Origin: Vescimonas fastidiosa
GTDB lineage: Bacteria > Bacillota > Clostridia > Oscillospirales > Oscillospiraceae
NCBI RefSeq assembly: GCF_018326305.1
Contig: NZ_AP023415.1
Coordinates: forward strand, 1,054,001-1,118,000
Length of the DNA: 64,000 nucleotides
Direction of reading: 5' to 3'
Made by a program: the position numbers and the translations under genes. The number at the start of each line of letters is the position of its first letter. Position 1 is the first letter of the stretch. Below are positions 43,463 through 52,296 of this stretch, piece after piece. The notes under the pieces are model-generated. The model was not told the DNA's origin, made no database searches, and saw only the letters and a program-made list of their open reading frames with translations.

Positions 43463-43915
43463 ATGGATAACTTGACGAAAATTGTTCGTACCGAAATCTC
43501 CCGGCAGTACAAGAGTGTGCGGCAGTTCGCCTTAACGGTAGGCATTCCTCTGTCCACCATCAACAGCGCCCTGCATAATGGCATAGGCGGCTCCTCTTTC
43601 GACACCGTGGTGCAGATCTGCAAGGTTTTAGGTATCAAGGCTCTGTCCGATGACTCCGCCTTCTATCTCACCGACGACACCCAGGAGCTGCTGACCCAGT
43701 ACGCCCAGCTGGACAGCTACGGACGCCACACCGTGGCCACCGTGCTGAAGGTGGAGGCAGAGCGCTGCCATGACGCGGCGGATACCTTCTCCGGCCAGGC
43801 AGCGGCCTACGGCGGCAGCTTCACCAGCGTGAATATGCCCACCAAGAATGCGGCGGACGCTGCGGATGCACTGCGGGTACTCAAGGCCAGAGACAGCCTG
43901 GAAAACAAGGAATAA
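43463..43915 (+). CDS. Xre-type helix-turn-helix regulator
   Basis: This 150-residue protein has an N-terminal HTH (VRQFALTVGIPLSTINSALHNG, about 19-41, then SFDTVVQICKVLGI) similar to Xre repressors. A middle helical segment resembles the QLDSYGRHTVATVLKVEAER part of phage-type repressors. The C-terminus is Ala/Asp-rich. The ATG at 43463 is preceded by GAGGG. It is paired with a following IrrE-like peptidase gene, a common repressor-protease arrangement, and is likely autoregulated through the upstream palindrome. Confidence 0.85.
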   Translation: MDNLTKIVRTEISRQYKSVRQFALTVGIPLSTINSALHNGIGGSSFDTVVQICKVLGIKALSDDSAFYLTDDTQELLTQYAQLDSYGRHTVATVLKVEAERCHDAADTFSGQAAAYGGSFTSVNMPTKNAADAADALRVLKARDSLENKE

Positions 43916-43933
43916 CAGAAAGGGATCCTTCCT

Positions 43934-44590
43934 ATGACGGCCGTGCAGCGGGAGGCTCACGCCTTTTTAGCACAATTCCACCATAGGCCATTTACTGTTA
44001 CAGATCTGGAAAAAGCCCTGCAGGAGCAGGGCTTTTCGCTGGTGGAGTTCAGTAGGCTCTCTAACTGCAAGGAGGTCGGCACCCTGCTCACCTCCCTGCA
44101 GCTGGTTAACTACGCCTCGGGCCTGTCGGCCTTCACCTACCAGGACGCAAATCTGCGGATCGTGTTCCTGCAGGAAAACCTGTCCCAGCACGAGCAGATG
44201 ATCCTGCTCAGCCACGAGCTGGGACACATTTTGTGCGGACATCTGAACCGGGCCGCCACCACCGGGCCGGGGTCCGGCATTTTGGAGGAGCAGGAGGCCA
44301 ACGACTTCTCCGCCCGGCTCATGCGCTACAACGAGACCTGCCGGCCCCGGCGCACGGCCACGCTCATAGCCCTGTGCCTGGCGGTGCTGGTGCTGGCGGC
44401 TGTGGTGACGGTGGGGGGCGTACACCGCGGGAATCCCACGGTATATCTCACGGAGTCGGGCCAGTGCTACCACAAGGCGGACTGCAAGTACATCGTGGGT
44501 AAGGACAACACCACCGCCGTGACCCTGCGGCAGGCCAAGGCGTCCGGATACGACGCCTGCACCTGGTGCTTCGGGCACAGCGGCACATAA
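43934..44590 (+). CDS. Membrane-anchored ImmA/IrrE-like metallopeptidase
   Basis: This 218-residue protein has a zinc peptidase domain with HELGH at 94-98 and EEQEANDFSARL at 118-129, the ImmA/IrrE signature. Unlike typical family members it continues into a transmembrane helix (143-162) and a C-terminal outside domain with a zinc-finger-like CYHKADC (178-184) and CTWC (209-212) pattern. In phages and ICEs such enzymes cut the partner Xre repressor; here the fused membrane and Cys domains suggest that an external or envelope signal controls the cut. Partner gene lies 18 bases upstream. Confidence 0.82.
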   Translation: MTAVQREAHAFLAQFHHRPFTVTDLEKALQEQGFSLVEFSRLSNCKEVGTLLTSLQLVNYASGLSAFTYQDANLRIVFLQENLSQHEQMILLSHELGHILCGHLNRAATTGPGSGILEEQEANDFSARLMRYNETCRPRRTATLIALCLAVLVLAAVVTVGGVHRGNPTVYLTESGQCYHKADCKYIVGKDNTTAVTLRQAKASGYDACTWCFGHSGT

Positions 44591-44612
44591 ATATATTCGG
44601 AGGAAGAATGCT

Positions 44613-45110
44613 ATGCACACCAAATCCGAAAAATGGGATTATGTCATCACCGGCAAGCCCTACGGCATCATGCGAATGGTGATCGTGGGTGTTATTGCCG
44701 CGTTTTTCATTGTGCTGACAATCGACCAGCTTCAGCCCGGCCCCAATAAAATGCCCTTCATCGCCCTGGCCTTCGGCGGCATAGCCACCCTCATGTCGGT
44801 GACCTTTGTAAGGCTCATAGTCCGCTATTTTTACTATAAAATTTGCATCGGGCCAAAGGGTTTTTACTTCAAAACCAACCCCTTTAACGGAAAATATTAC
44901 GAATACACCGAAATTGAGCGGTGCGGTAGGGGGACCATCAAAGTCCATCACGCCGCCACCCTCGCCGCCCCCGCTCAGGTCAGCCGTCAGTTTTTCCATT
45001 TCACCGACCACAGCGGCAAAAAACACGAGGCCATCCTGGAAGGCACCCTGAACGAAGATGAAATCACCATCCTGATCAGCCGCATAAACCATGCCCAAAA
45101 AGAAAACTAA
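44613..45110 (+). CDS. Two-helix membrane protein of unknown function
   Basis: This 165-residue protein has two transmembrane helices (about 20-40 and 48-70) followed by a roughly 90-residue soluble domain that may be PH-like (KICIGPKGFYFKTNPF, YYEYTEIERCGRG). I do not recognise a named family. GGAGGAAG precedes the ATG. It closes the Xre/IrrE cassette and ends at a shared terminator, so it may be the target or effector of that pair. Confidence 0.65.
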   Translation: MHTKSEKWDYVITGKPYGIMRMVIVGVIAAFFIVLTIDQLQPGPNKMPFIALAFGGIATLMSVTFVRLIVRYFYYKICIGPKGFYFKTNPFNGKYYEYTEIERCGRGTIKVHHAATLAAPAQVSRQFFHFTDHSGKKHEAILEGTLNEDEITILISRINHAQKEN

Positions 45111-45118
45111 CCCAAAAA

Positions 45119-45155
45119 GACGGCAGCCGTGCGTATAGGCGCAGCTGCCGTCTTT
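45119..45155. terminator. Terminator between convergent genes
   Basis: AGACGGCAGC pairs with GCTGCCGTCT (45119-45128 with 45144-45153), followed by TTATTTTTT on the plus strand. It ends the Xre/IrrE cassette. The next 80 bases contain a remnant GTAGGGG-type half palindrome (near 45198-45215). Confidence 0.85.
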
Positions 45156-45236
45156 ATTTTTTACCCATCCACTGTTCCCGCCCACGGGAGGGACAGAGTC
45201 GTCCGCCCCTACGGAGGCGATATTAGGGACGGTCTT

Positions 45237-46859
45237 TTACTTGCTGGCCTTATGGACCGCATAGAAGAAGTACCGGCCTAAGCCGTCGCCGAAAACGCCG
45301 GTGTAATGCTCCGACAGGCTCCAGCTTATAGTGCTGTAATACAGCGGGATCACATTGCCCTGCTCCAGCAGCAGCCGCTCGGCATCCTCCAGATAGGCGT
45401 CTCGGGCCTCCTGGCTGACGGACACAGCCGCTACGCGCAGGAGCATATCATAGGCGCTGGAATAGAAATTGGCGTAGTTATCCTCGTTACCCTTGCGCCA
45501 GCTATTGAGGAAGCCCGTGGCATCGTTGCGGTCGCTGCTGACGCGCAGGGCGGCGATGGTGTACTCGCCCCGGGCCAGGGCCTGGTCGATTTGGGCGGTG
45601 GTGACGCCCTGCAGGGTCACATTCAGGCCCAGCTTCTCCGTCCAGGTCTTTTGCAGGAGGGCAGCCAGGGAGTCGGTGATACCGTCGGACTCATAGAGCA
45701 TGGTCACGGTGCCCAGCTTAGCCAAGGCGCCGGCGGTATAGCCCGCCGCCTGCATCAGCTCCCGGGCAGTCTGGCAGTTTTTCTCGTAATTCTCGCTGTC
45801 GTTATCCACGGCAGGGCCGAGGTCACGGAACTGGCCGCCGGCGGTGCTGCGGATGCCCCAGGTCACCAGGCCCTCGGCCGCCGGATGGGTGCGGGCACCC
45901 AAAAGCTCGGCGATGGCGTTGCGGTCGATGACCAGGCCCATAGCCCGGCGGACATTCTCATTGCTGGTGAGGCTGGAGAGCTGGTTCAGCAGGACCACAC
46001 TGGTCTCAGGATAGCTATCCGGGGTCCAGCTGTCAATTTTCTTGGCGACGGCCTCCTCCGTCAGACCCAGGACAAAGTCCACTTCCCCCCGGTCATAGAG
46101 AGAGTTGGCGGTCTTGGCATCGGCGGTGAAGCGGAAGGTGAGATTCTCCGGGCCCAGGCGGCGCTTATCGTGATAGTCGGCGCTCTGGGTCAGGGTCAGG
46201 GTATCGCCCTCCCAGGAGGAAACGGTGTAGGGGCCGTTGCTGACCAGGGTGGAGGCGGACATAGACCAATTCTCCTGCGCGACTGCGGCGCTCTGCACGG
46301 GCATGGTGGCCGCCGCCGTGCAGACACTGTCGATGAAATACGGGCAGCGGCCGCTGAGCGCCACCACGAAGGTCTCCTCGTCCGGGGCGGACACCTGGAG
46401 GGCCTCCGCATCCCCGGCCCGGGCCGCGGTGTAGCCGGCCACCATGTCCAGCAGCTTGGCGTTTTTGGAGCCGGTCTCCGGGGCCACCAGGCGCTTCCAG
46501 GCGTAGACAAAGTCCTGGGCGGTGACCTTGGTGCCGTCGGACCAGGTGGCCGAACGGAGCTTGAAGGTGTAGGTCTCCTGGCCCTCGGCGGTGGCGTCGC
46601 ACTGGTAGCTGCGGGCCATACCATTTACGGCGGTGGTGCCGCCGCTGCCGTCAGACTGCAGCTTCATCAGGTTTTCAAACAGGTGGCTCACCACGATCTT
46701 TTCCTCATCCGCAGAGGCCAGGGCCGGGTCCAGGGTGGCGGGAACGCGGCCAAAGCCCACCCGGAAGGAAAGGCTGTCCTCCCGGCGGCAGCCTGCCAGC
46801 AGGCCCGCCACCAGGGTCAAGGCCAGGAGCAGGGCCGCGTATCGCTTTAGTTTTTTCAT
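45237..46859 (-). CDS. Oligopeptide ABC transporter substrate-binding lipoprotein
   Basis: This 540-residue extracellular lipoprotein belongs to the SBP_bac_5/OppA family. The signal peptide ends in LLAGC with Cys24 as lipid site; the body has the family order RVGFGRVPATLDPALA, SATWSDGTKVTAQDFVYAWKRL and DAYLEDAERLLLEQGNVIPLYY. It would bind peptides or similar ligands for import. No permease or ATPase genes are next to it, so its transporter is elsewhere. Confidence 0.92.
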   Translation of the reverse strand: MKKLKRYAALLLALTLVAGLLAGCRREDSLSFRVGFGRVPATLDPALASADEEKIVVSHLFENLMKLQSDGSGGTTAVNGMARSYQCDATAEGQETYTFKLRSATWSDGTKVTAQDFVYAWKRLVAPETGSKNAKLLDMVAGYTAARAGDAEALQVSAPDEETFVVALSGRCPYFIDSVCTAAATMPVQSAAVAQENWSMSASTLVSNGPYTVSSWEGDTLTLTQSADYHDKRRLGPENLTFRFTADAKTANSLYDRGEVDFVLGLTEEAVAKKIDSWTPDSYPETSVVLLNQLSSLTSNENVRRAMGLVIDRNAIAELLGARTHPAAEGLVTWGIRSTAGGQFRDLGPAVDNDSENYEKNCQTARELMQAAGYTAGALAKLGTVTMLYESDGITDSLAALLQKTWTEKLGLNVTLQGVTTAQIDQALARGEYTIAALRVSSDRNDATGFLNSWRKGNEDNYANFYSSAYDMLLRVAAVSVSQEARDAYLEDAERLLLEQGNVIPLYYSTISWSLSEHYTGVFGDGLGRYFFYAVHKASK

Positions 46860-46890
46860 AGGCTAACTCCTTATTTTGTGCGCTTTCATA

Positions 46891-48051
46891 TCACTTCTTC
46901 TCCGGCACCACGCAGCCCCTTTCATCCACCGTGGCGGGGATGATCTGGCTGCGGGTATTGCGGGCGATGTCGTCCAGCCGCATACGGCTGGGGAAATCCG
47001 ACAGTAAGGTATAGGCCACGCCGTGGCGCTTGGCACGACCCGTGCGGCCGATGCGGTGGATGTAATACTCGTTTTCATCGGGTACATCGTAGTTAAACAC
47101 CGCATCCACATCATCTACATCTATGCCCCGGGCGGCCACATCCGTTGCAACGAATACATGGAGCTTTCCCTCCCGGAACAGGGCCATCACCGCCTCGCGC
47201 TTGCGCTGGGGGATGTCGCCGTGGATGCACTGGGCGTCCAGGCCGCGCATTTGCAGGAACTTGGTCAGGCGCTCCGTGGAACCCTTGGTATTGCAGAAGC
47301 ACATGACGCGCTCCAGGTTCTCCCCGGCGATGATGCGGGCAATGGTATCTACCTTTTGGTCCGAGGGCACCTCCAGACGATACTGCAGGATGTCGGGCTT
47401 ATTCTCCTGGGTGGCCCGGACAGTGATCTCCTCGGGGTCCCGCTGGTAGACCCAGGAGATGTCCATAACTTCCCGGGAAATGGTGGCGGAGAACATGCCG
47501 AGATTTTTACGGTTGGGAACCTTGTCCAGAATGCGGGTGACATCGTGGATAAAGCCCATGTCCAGCATACGGTCGGCCTCGTCCAGCACCACGGTCTGCA
47601 CCTCCTTCACCGAAACGGTGCGGCGCTTCATGTGGTCGGACAGGCGACCAGGGGTGGCCACCACGATCTGAGGCCTACGCTTGAGGGCGTTGATCTGCTT
47701 GCCGATGGGCTCACCGCCGTACAGGCAAACCACCCGCACGCCCTCGTGGCACACGGCCACCTCCCGCAGCTCCTGGGTGATCTGCATGGCCAGCTCCCGG
47801 GTGGGGGCCAGGATCAGGGCCTGGACCGCCTCGCTCTCCCGGTCGATACGCTCGATGATGGGCAGGCCGAAGGCCATGGTCTTGCCGGTGCCCGTGGGGG
47901 CCTTGGCGATGACATCCTTCCCGGCCAGCATGGGGGGAATGCACCCGGCCTGGACAGGGGTGGAAACGGTATAACCTTTGTTTCTGATGGCGCGCATAGT
48001 GGGCTCGGAAAGGCCGAAGCTGTCAAAGGGCACGCCCTGGGTAATATCCAT
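46891..48051 (-). CDS. DEAD-box RNA helicase, core only
   Basis: This 386-residue RNA-dependent ATPase unwinds RNA duplexes. All motifs are present: Q motif TPVQAGCIP, APTGTGKT (51-58), PTRELA, TPGRL, DEAD (in VVLDEADRML), SAT, and HRIGRTGR. It lacks the C-terminal RNA-binding tails of DeaD or DbpA, so it is a minimal helicase. It lies 31 bases upstream of the peptide-binding protein gene on the same strand. Confidence 0.94.
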   Translation of the reverse strand: MDITQGVPFDSFGLSEPTMRAIRNKGYTVSTPVQAGCIPPMLAGKDVIAKAPTGTGKTMAFGLPIIERIDRESEAVQALILAPTRELAMQITQELREVAVCHEGVRVVCLYGGEPIGKQINALKRRPQIVVATPGRLSDHMKRRTVSVKEVQTVVLDEADRMLDMGFIHDVTRILDKVPNRKNLGMFSATISREVMDISWVYQRDPEEITVRATQENKPDILQYRLEVPSDQKVDTIARIIAGENLERVMCFCNTKGSTERLTKFLQMRGLDAQCIHGDIPQRKREAVMALFREGKLHVFVATDVAARGIDVDDVDAVFNYDVPDENEYYIHRIGRTGRAKRHGVAYTLLSDFPSRMRLDDIARNTRSQIIPATVDERGCVVPEKK

Positions 48052-48186
48052 ACTTTCTTCCTCTTTTTTTGCTCATAAAATTTCAATTTCCATTTTACCA
48101 CAAATGTCAACCGATGAAAAGAGGGGAAATATAGGGCGGGGATACGGAGGTATAGAAAGCGGCGGCACCGGAGGGATGCCGCCGCT

Positions 48187-48385
48187 CAGCGTGTCAAAAA
48201 AGCCTCGCAGAGTTTGCCGCCCGCAGGCGGAAAAAAATTAAAATCATTTTCTCTCGCGACATGTGCGTGAGAGAAAATACCTCTCAGGCTGCCAGTGTGG
48301 AATTTTGAGCCAAGGGCTCAAAATTATGCGCGCAGCAGACTGCAAGCCTTTTGTCGGAAAAACCCGGAGGGTTTTTCGACAGTCT
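48187..48385 (+). repeat. Four-hairpin intergenic repeat, copy 3 (with exchanged hairpin 3)
   Basis: A 199-bp full copy. Hairpins 1, 2 and 4 match the other copies, but hairpin 3 is AATTTTGAGCC/GGCTCAAAATT (48301-48311 with 48315-48325) instead of AATTTGTCCGT/ACGGACAAATT: nearly every pair of the inner stem is changed, with both arms altered together. The element is flanked by two similar hairpins, 48158-48186 and 48387-48415, both reading AGCGG.GGCACCGGA...TGCCGCCGCT in outline. Confidence 0.9.
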
Positions 48386-48435
48386 CAGCGGTGGCACCGG
48401 ATGGGTGCCGCCGCTTTGGGAAACTCATATTCTCT

Positions 48436-50847
48436 TTACTCCTTGCAGGGGACATGCCAAATATCCCGGGCGTAGTCCCGGATGGCCCGGTCGGCGGCAA
48501 AGCCGCCGCTGCGGGCGATATTGTGCAGGCTGATCTGGTTCCAGCGCTCCCGATGGCCATAGGTGTCGATCATGCGGCGGCCTGCGTCGCAGTAGGAGAC
48601 GAAGTCCGCCAGGAGCAGGTACTGGTCCGCCGGGCAGTTATCCCCGAAGAGCAGGCGGCGGTAGATGTCCTCATAGCTGACGCCGTCCCGGAAGCCGTCG
48701 CGAATGCCGTCCAGCACCCGTCGCAGCACAGGGTCCCGGTCGTACAGCAGCTTGGGGTCATAGTGCCGGGAAAGGGCCGCAGCCTCCTCCGCCTTCAGGC
48801 CGAAGAGGAAGATATTCTCATCCCCCAGCACCTGATGCATCTCCACATTGGCCCCGTCCAGAGTGCCCACGGTGACGGCTCCGTTCATCATAAACTTCAT
48901 ATTGCCCGTTCCGCTGGCCTCCTTGCCGGCGGTGGAGATCTGCTGAGACACCTCGCTGGCGGGCATTAGAGCCTCGGCCATGGACACCCGGTAATTCTCC
49001 AAAAACACCACCTGAAGCCTGTCCTTGCAGAGAGGATCGTGATTGATCTGATCGGCCAGGGAGCCGATGAGCCGGATGATCCGCTTAGCCACGGCGTAGC
49101 CCGGGGCGGCCTTGGCCCCGAAGAGGAAGGTCTGGGGGCGGAGGTCCATGTTGGGGCTATCCTGCAGGCGCTGGTAGAGGTAGAGGATGTGCATGACATT
49201 CAGCAGCTGCCGCTTATACTCGTGCAGGCGCTTGACCTGGACATTGAACACGGCATCGGTGTTTAGTATCACTCCCTGCTGGCGCTTGGCCCAATGGGCG
49301 AAGCGGGCCTTATTCTCCCCCTTGATCTCCTCCAGGCGATGCAGCACGGAGGTATCGCTTTCATAGGCGTCCAGCCCTTGCAGCTGCTCCGGGTGCAGGA
49401 GATAGCCGTCTCCGGTAAGGTCGCAGATGAGACTGTGCAGGCCGGGGTTTATCTGGCTGAGCCAGCGGCGGTGGTCCACGCCGTTGGTGACATTGTGGAA
49501 CTGCCCGGGGCACATCTCATAAGCGTCCCGGAACACATCCCTGCGCAAGATCTCCGAGTGCAGGGCGGACACCCCGTTGACGCTCATGCCCCCGGCGATG
49601 CAGAGATTGGCCATGCGGACGCCGCCGTCCCAGACGATGGCCAGCTTTTCGGTTTTGGCGGGGTCGTGGAAGTGCTCCTCCACTTGTCGCTGCCAGCGGT
49701 GGGCAATCTCCACGATCACCTGCCAAATACGGGGCAAGAGGGTCTCAAACAGGGTCTGGGGCCAGCACTCCAGGGCCTCGGCCAGGACGGTGTGGTTGGT
49801 ATAGGCCACGCTGTTTTTGGTGATGTTCCACGCCTCATCCCAGCCCATGCCCGCATCGTCCATGAAAATACGCATCAGCTCCGGGATGACCAGGGCCGGG
49901 TGGGTATCGTTGATCTGAATGACATTTTTCTCGTGGAAATTGCGCAGGGTGCCGTACACCTCCAGGTGCTTGCGGGTGATGGACTGGACGGTGGCGGAGA
50001 CGAAGAAATACTGCTGCTTCAGGCGCAGGGACTTGCCCTCATAGTGGTTATCCTCGGGGTAGAGGATCTTGCTGATGGCATCGGCCATGGTGCGCTCCTC
50101 GCTGGCCTGGAGATACTGGCCCTGGCTGAAAAGCTGCATATCCACGCTCTTGGGGCTGCGGGCCTGCCAAAGGCGGAGGGTATTGACATGGTCGGTGTCA
50201 TAGCCGGCGATCTCCATGTCGCAGGGCACGGCCAGGACCCGGGTATAGTCCTCATGCACGACCATGAGCTGGCCGCCGTCCCACTTGGTGCGGACGGTGC
50301 CGCCGAGGTGGACCTCCTCCGCGTCCTGGGGCCGGGGCAGCAGCCATGCGCCGCCTATATCCAGCCAGTCGTCGGGCAGCTCCACCTGCTGGCCCTCCAC
50401 GATCTTCTGCTTAAAAATACCCAGCTCATAGCAGATGGAGTAGCCGGTGGCGGGAATGTTCAGGGTGGTCATGCTGTCTAAATAGCAGGCGGCCAGGCGG
50501 CCCAGGCCGCCGTTACCAAGCCCTGCATCGGGCTCCTGCTCGAAAAGATCGGCGGCCTTGAAGCCCAGCTCCTCCACCGCCTGGGTCAGGCTCTCCAAAA
50601 GGCCCAGGTTATAGGCGTTTTTCAAAAGGCTGCGGCCCATGAGAAACTCCAGGGACAGATAGTGGACCTGGCGCTCCTGGCACCTGTCCCGCTCCTCCCG
50701 GGTGGTAGCGCCCCGCTCGGCCATACAGTCCCGCAGGACCATGGCGCAGGCCCGGAGCATATCTCCGTCTCCCGCCTGCCGGGGCGAGCAGCCGCAGTTG
50801 ATGCGCAGTCTTTGGATAATGGCTTCCTTCAGTGCTTCCTTGGTCAT
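48436..50847 (-). CDS. glgP: Glycogen/starch phosphorylase
   Basis: This 803-residue PLP enzyme releases glucose 1-phosphate from glycogen. The active site is recognisable in EASGTGNMKFMMNGAVTVGTLDGANVE (given in outline), where the Lys of GNMKF holds PLP. VQVKRLHEYKRQLLN and GGLGRLAACYLDS are further hallmarks. It is the last gene of the operon, and its ATG overlaps the glgA stop by 4 bases. Confidence 0.97.
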   Translation of the reverse strand: MTKEALKEAIIQRLRINCGCSPRQAGDGDMLRACAMVLRDCMAERGATTREERDRCQERQVHYLSLEFLMGRSLLKNAYNLGLLESLTQAVEELGFKAADLFEQEPDAGLGNGGLGRLAACYLDSMTTLNIPATGYSICYELGIFKQKIVEGQQVELPDDWLDIGGAWLLPRPQDAEEVHLGGTVRTKWDGGQLMVVHEDYTRVLAVPCDMEIAGYDTDHVNTLRLWQARSPKSVDMQLFSQGQYLQASEERTMADAISKILYPEDNHYEGKSLRLKQQYFFVSATVQSITRKHLEVYGTLRNFHEKNVIQINDTHPALVIPELMRIFMDDAGMGWDEAWNITKNSVAYTNHTVLAEALECWPQTLFETLLPRIWQVIVEIAHRWQRQVEEHFHDPAKTEKLAIVWDGGVRMANLCIAGGMSVNGVSALHSEILRRDVFRDAYEMCPGQFHNVTNGVDHRRWLSQINPGLHSLICDLTGDGYLLHPEQLQGLDAYESDTSVLHRLEEIKGENKARFAHWAKRQQGVILNTDAVFNVQVKRLHEYKRQLLNVMHILYLYQRLQDSPNMDLRPQTFLFGAKAAPGYAVAKRIIRLIGSLADQINHDPLCKDRLQVVFLENYRVSMAEALMPASEVSQQISTAGKEASGTGNMKFMMNGAVTVGTLDGANVEMHQVLGDENIFLFGLKAEEAAALSRHYDPKLLYDRDPVLRRVLDGIRDGFRDGVSYEDIYRRLLFGDNCPADQYLLLADFVSYCDAGRRMIDTYGHRERWNQISLHNIARSGGFAADRAIRDYARDIWHVPCKE

Positions 50848-52295
50848 TTGGTACTCCTTGTTTGTCCGGTAATATGCTGATAGAGGGATTCGTAAGCGCC
50901 GGCGCTGGCGTCCCAGCTGAAATCATCGGTCATGCCGCGCTTTTGCACCTGGCGGAAGCGGTGGATGTCCGTGCGGTACAGGTTCACCGCCTGGGAGATG
51001 ACATACTGCATATCGAAGGCGCTGTAATCGGCGAAAACGAAGCCGTTGCCGTCCTCCTGGCCCAGCTGGCAGGAGCGGACGGTGTCGGCCAGGCCGCCGG
51101 TCTGACGCACGATGGGTACCGCACCGTAGCGCATGGCGATCATCTGAGAAAGTCCGCAGGGCTCGGAGCGGGAGGGCATCAGAAAGAGGTCACTGCCGGC
51201 ATAGATGCGGTGGGCCAGAGCCTCATTGTAGCCGATATAGGCGCACAGACGGCCCTTATAGCGGTTTTCCGCATAGCGGAAGAAATCCTCATATTGCCCG
51301 TCGCCGCTGCCCAGGATCACCAGCTGGCAGCCCGTCTGCATCACAACATCCAGGCTCTCGCAGATGAGGTCGATGCCCTTATGCCCCACCAGGCGGCTGA
51401 CCACGGAGAGCAGGGGAACATCGCTCTGGACCTGGAGGCCCAGCTCCTTTTGCAGGGCTTTTTTGCAGTCGGCCTTGCCCCGCAGGCGCTGGGCCGAGAA
51501 ATGGGCCGTCAACTCCGGGTCGGTGGCAGGGTCGAAAACGGCGGTGTCGATGCCGTTGACAATGCCGGTGAACTTCTCGCCGCAGCGCTGGACCACGGAC
51601 TCCATGCCCTCGGCGTAGGCGCTCTGGTGGAGCTGCCGGGCATAGGTGGGGCTGACGGTGGTGACGGCATCGGCGCAGAGCATGGCCCCCTTCATCAGAT
51701 TCACGCAGCCGTCCATCTGGAGGGTGCCGTCCTCGTACCAGCCCCGGTCCAGGCCGAAGAGGTCCTCCACCGTCTCCGGGCCGAACTTTCCCTGGTACTC
51801 CACATTATGAATGGTAAACACTGTGCGGATGCTGCGCAGGGCGTCCCAGCGCCCCGCCAGGTCCTGCCGGTAGATGGGGACCAGGGCGGTCTGCCAGTCG
51901 TTGCAGTGGATGACATCCGGCACCCGATCCAGCAGAGGGAGAAGGTCCATCACCGCCCGGGAGAAAAAGCCGAAGCGCTCGCCGTCGTCCCCCTCCCCGT
52001 AGAGGCGTCCCCGGGCAAAATAATGCTCGTTATCCACAAAATACCAGGTGACGCCCTGATAGTCCAGAGAAAACAATCCGCAGTATTCATGCCGCCAGGA
52101 AAGGTCTACATAGATGTGCTTGCGGAAGGTCATTTGCTGCCGCCACTGGGCCGCAATGGTATTATACAGCGGCAGGATCACTGCTACCCGGTGGCCGCGC
52201 TTTGCCAGGGCCACCGGAAGGCTTCCGGATACATCCGCCAGACCGCCGGTTTTGCAGAAGGGGGCGGCCTCCCCTGTTACATAGAGAATATTCAC
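50844..52295 (-). CDS. glgA: Glycogen synthase (ADP-glucose)
   Basis: This 483-residue GT5 glycosyltransferase extends alpha-1,4-glucan from ADP-glucose. The N-terminal KTGGLADVSGSLP binds ADP-glucose, and the C-terminal SRSEPCGLSQMIAMRYG and TGGLADTV complete the GT-B site. It starts with GTG after GGAGG. It lies one base after the glgD stop and overlaps glgP. Confidence 0.97.
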   Translation of the reverse strand: MNILYVTGEAAPFCKTGGLADVSGSLPVALAKRGHRVAVILPLYNTIAAQWRQQMTFRKHIYVDLSWRHEYCGLFSLDYQGVTWYFVDNEHYFARGRLYGEGDDGERFGFFSRAVMDLLPLLDRVPDVIHCNDWQTALVPIYRQDLAGRWDALRSIRTVFTIHNVEYQGKFGPETVEDLFGLDRGWYEDGTLQMDGCVNLMKGAMLCADAVTTVSPTYARQLHQSAYAEGMESVVQRCGEKFTGIVNGIDTAVFDPATDPELTAHFSAQRLRGKADCKKALQKELGLQVQSDVPLLSVVSRLVGHKGIDLICESLDVVMQTGCQLVILGSGDGQYEDFFRYAENRYKGRLCAYIGYNEALAHRIYAGSDLFLMPSRSEPCGLSQMIAMRYGAVPIVRQTGGLADTVRSCQLGQEDGNGFVFADYSAFDMQYVISQAVNLYRTDIHRFRQVQKRGMTDDFSWDASAGAYESLYQHITGQTRSTK

Positions 52296-52296
52296 C

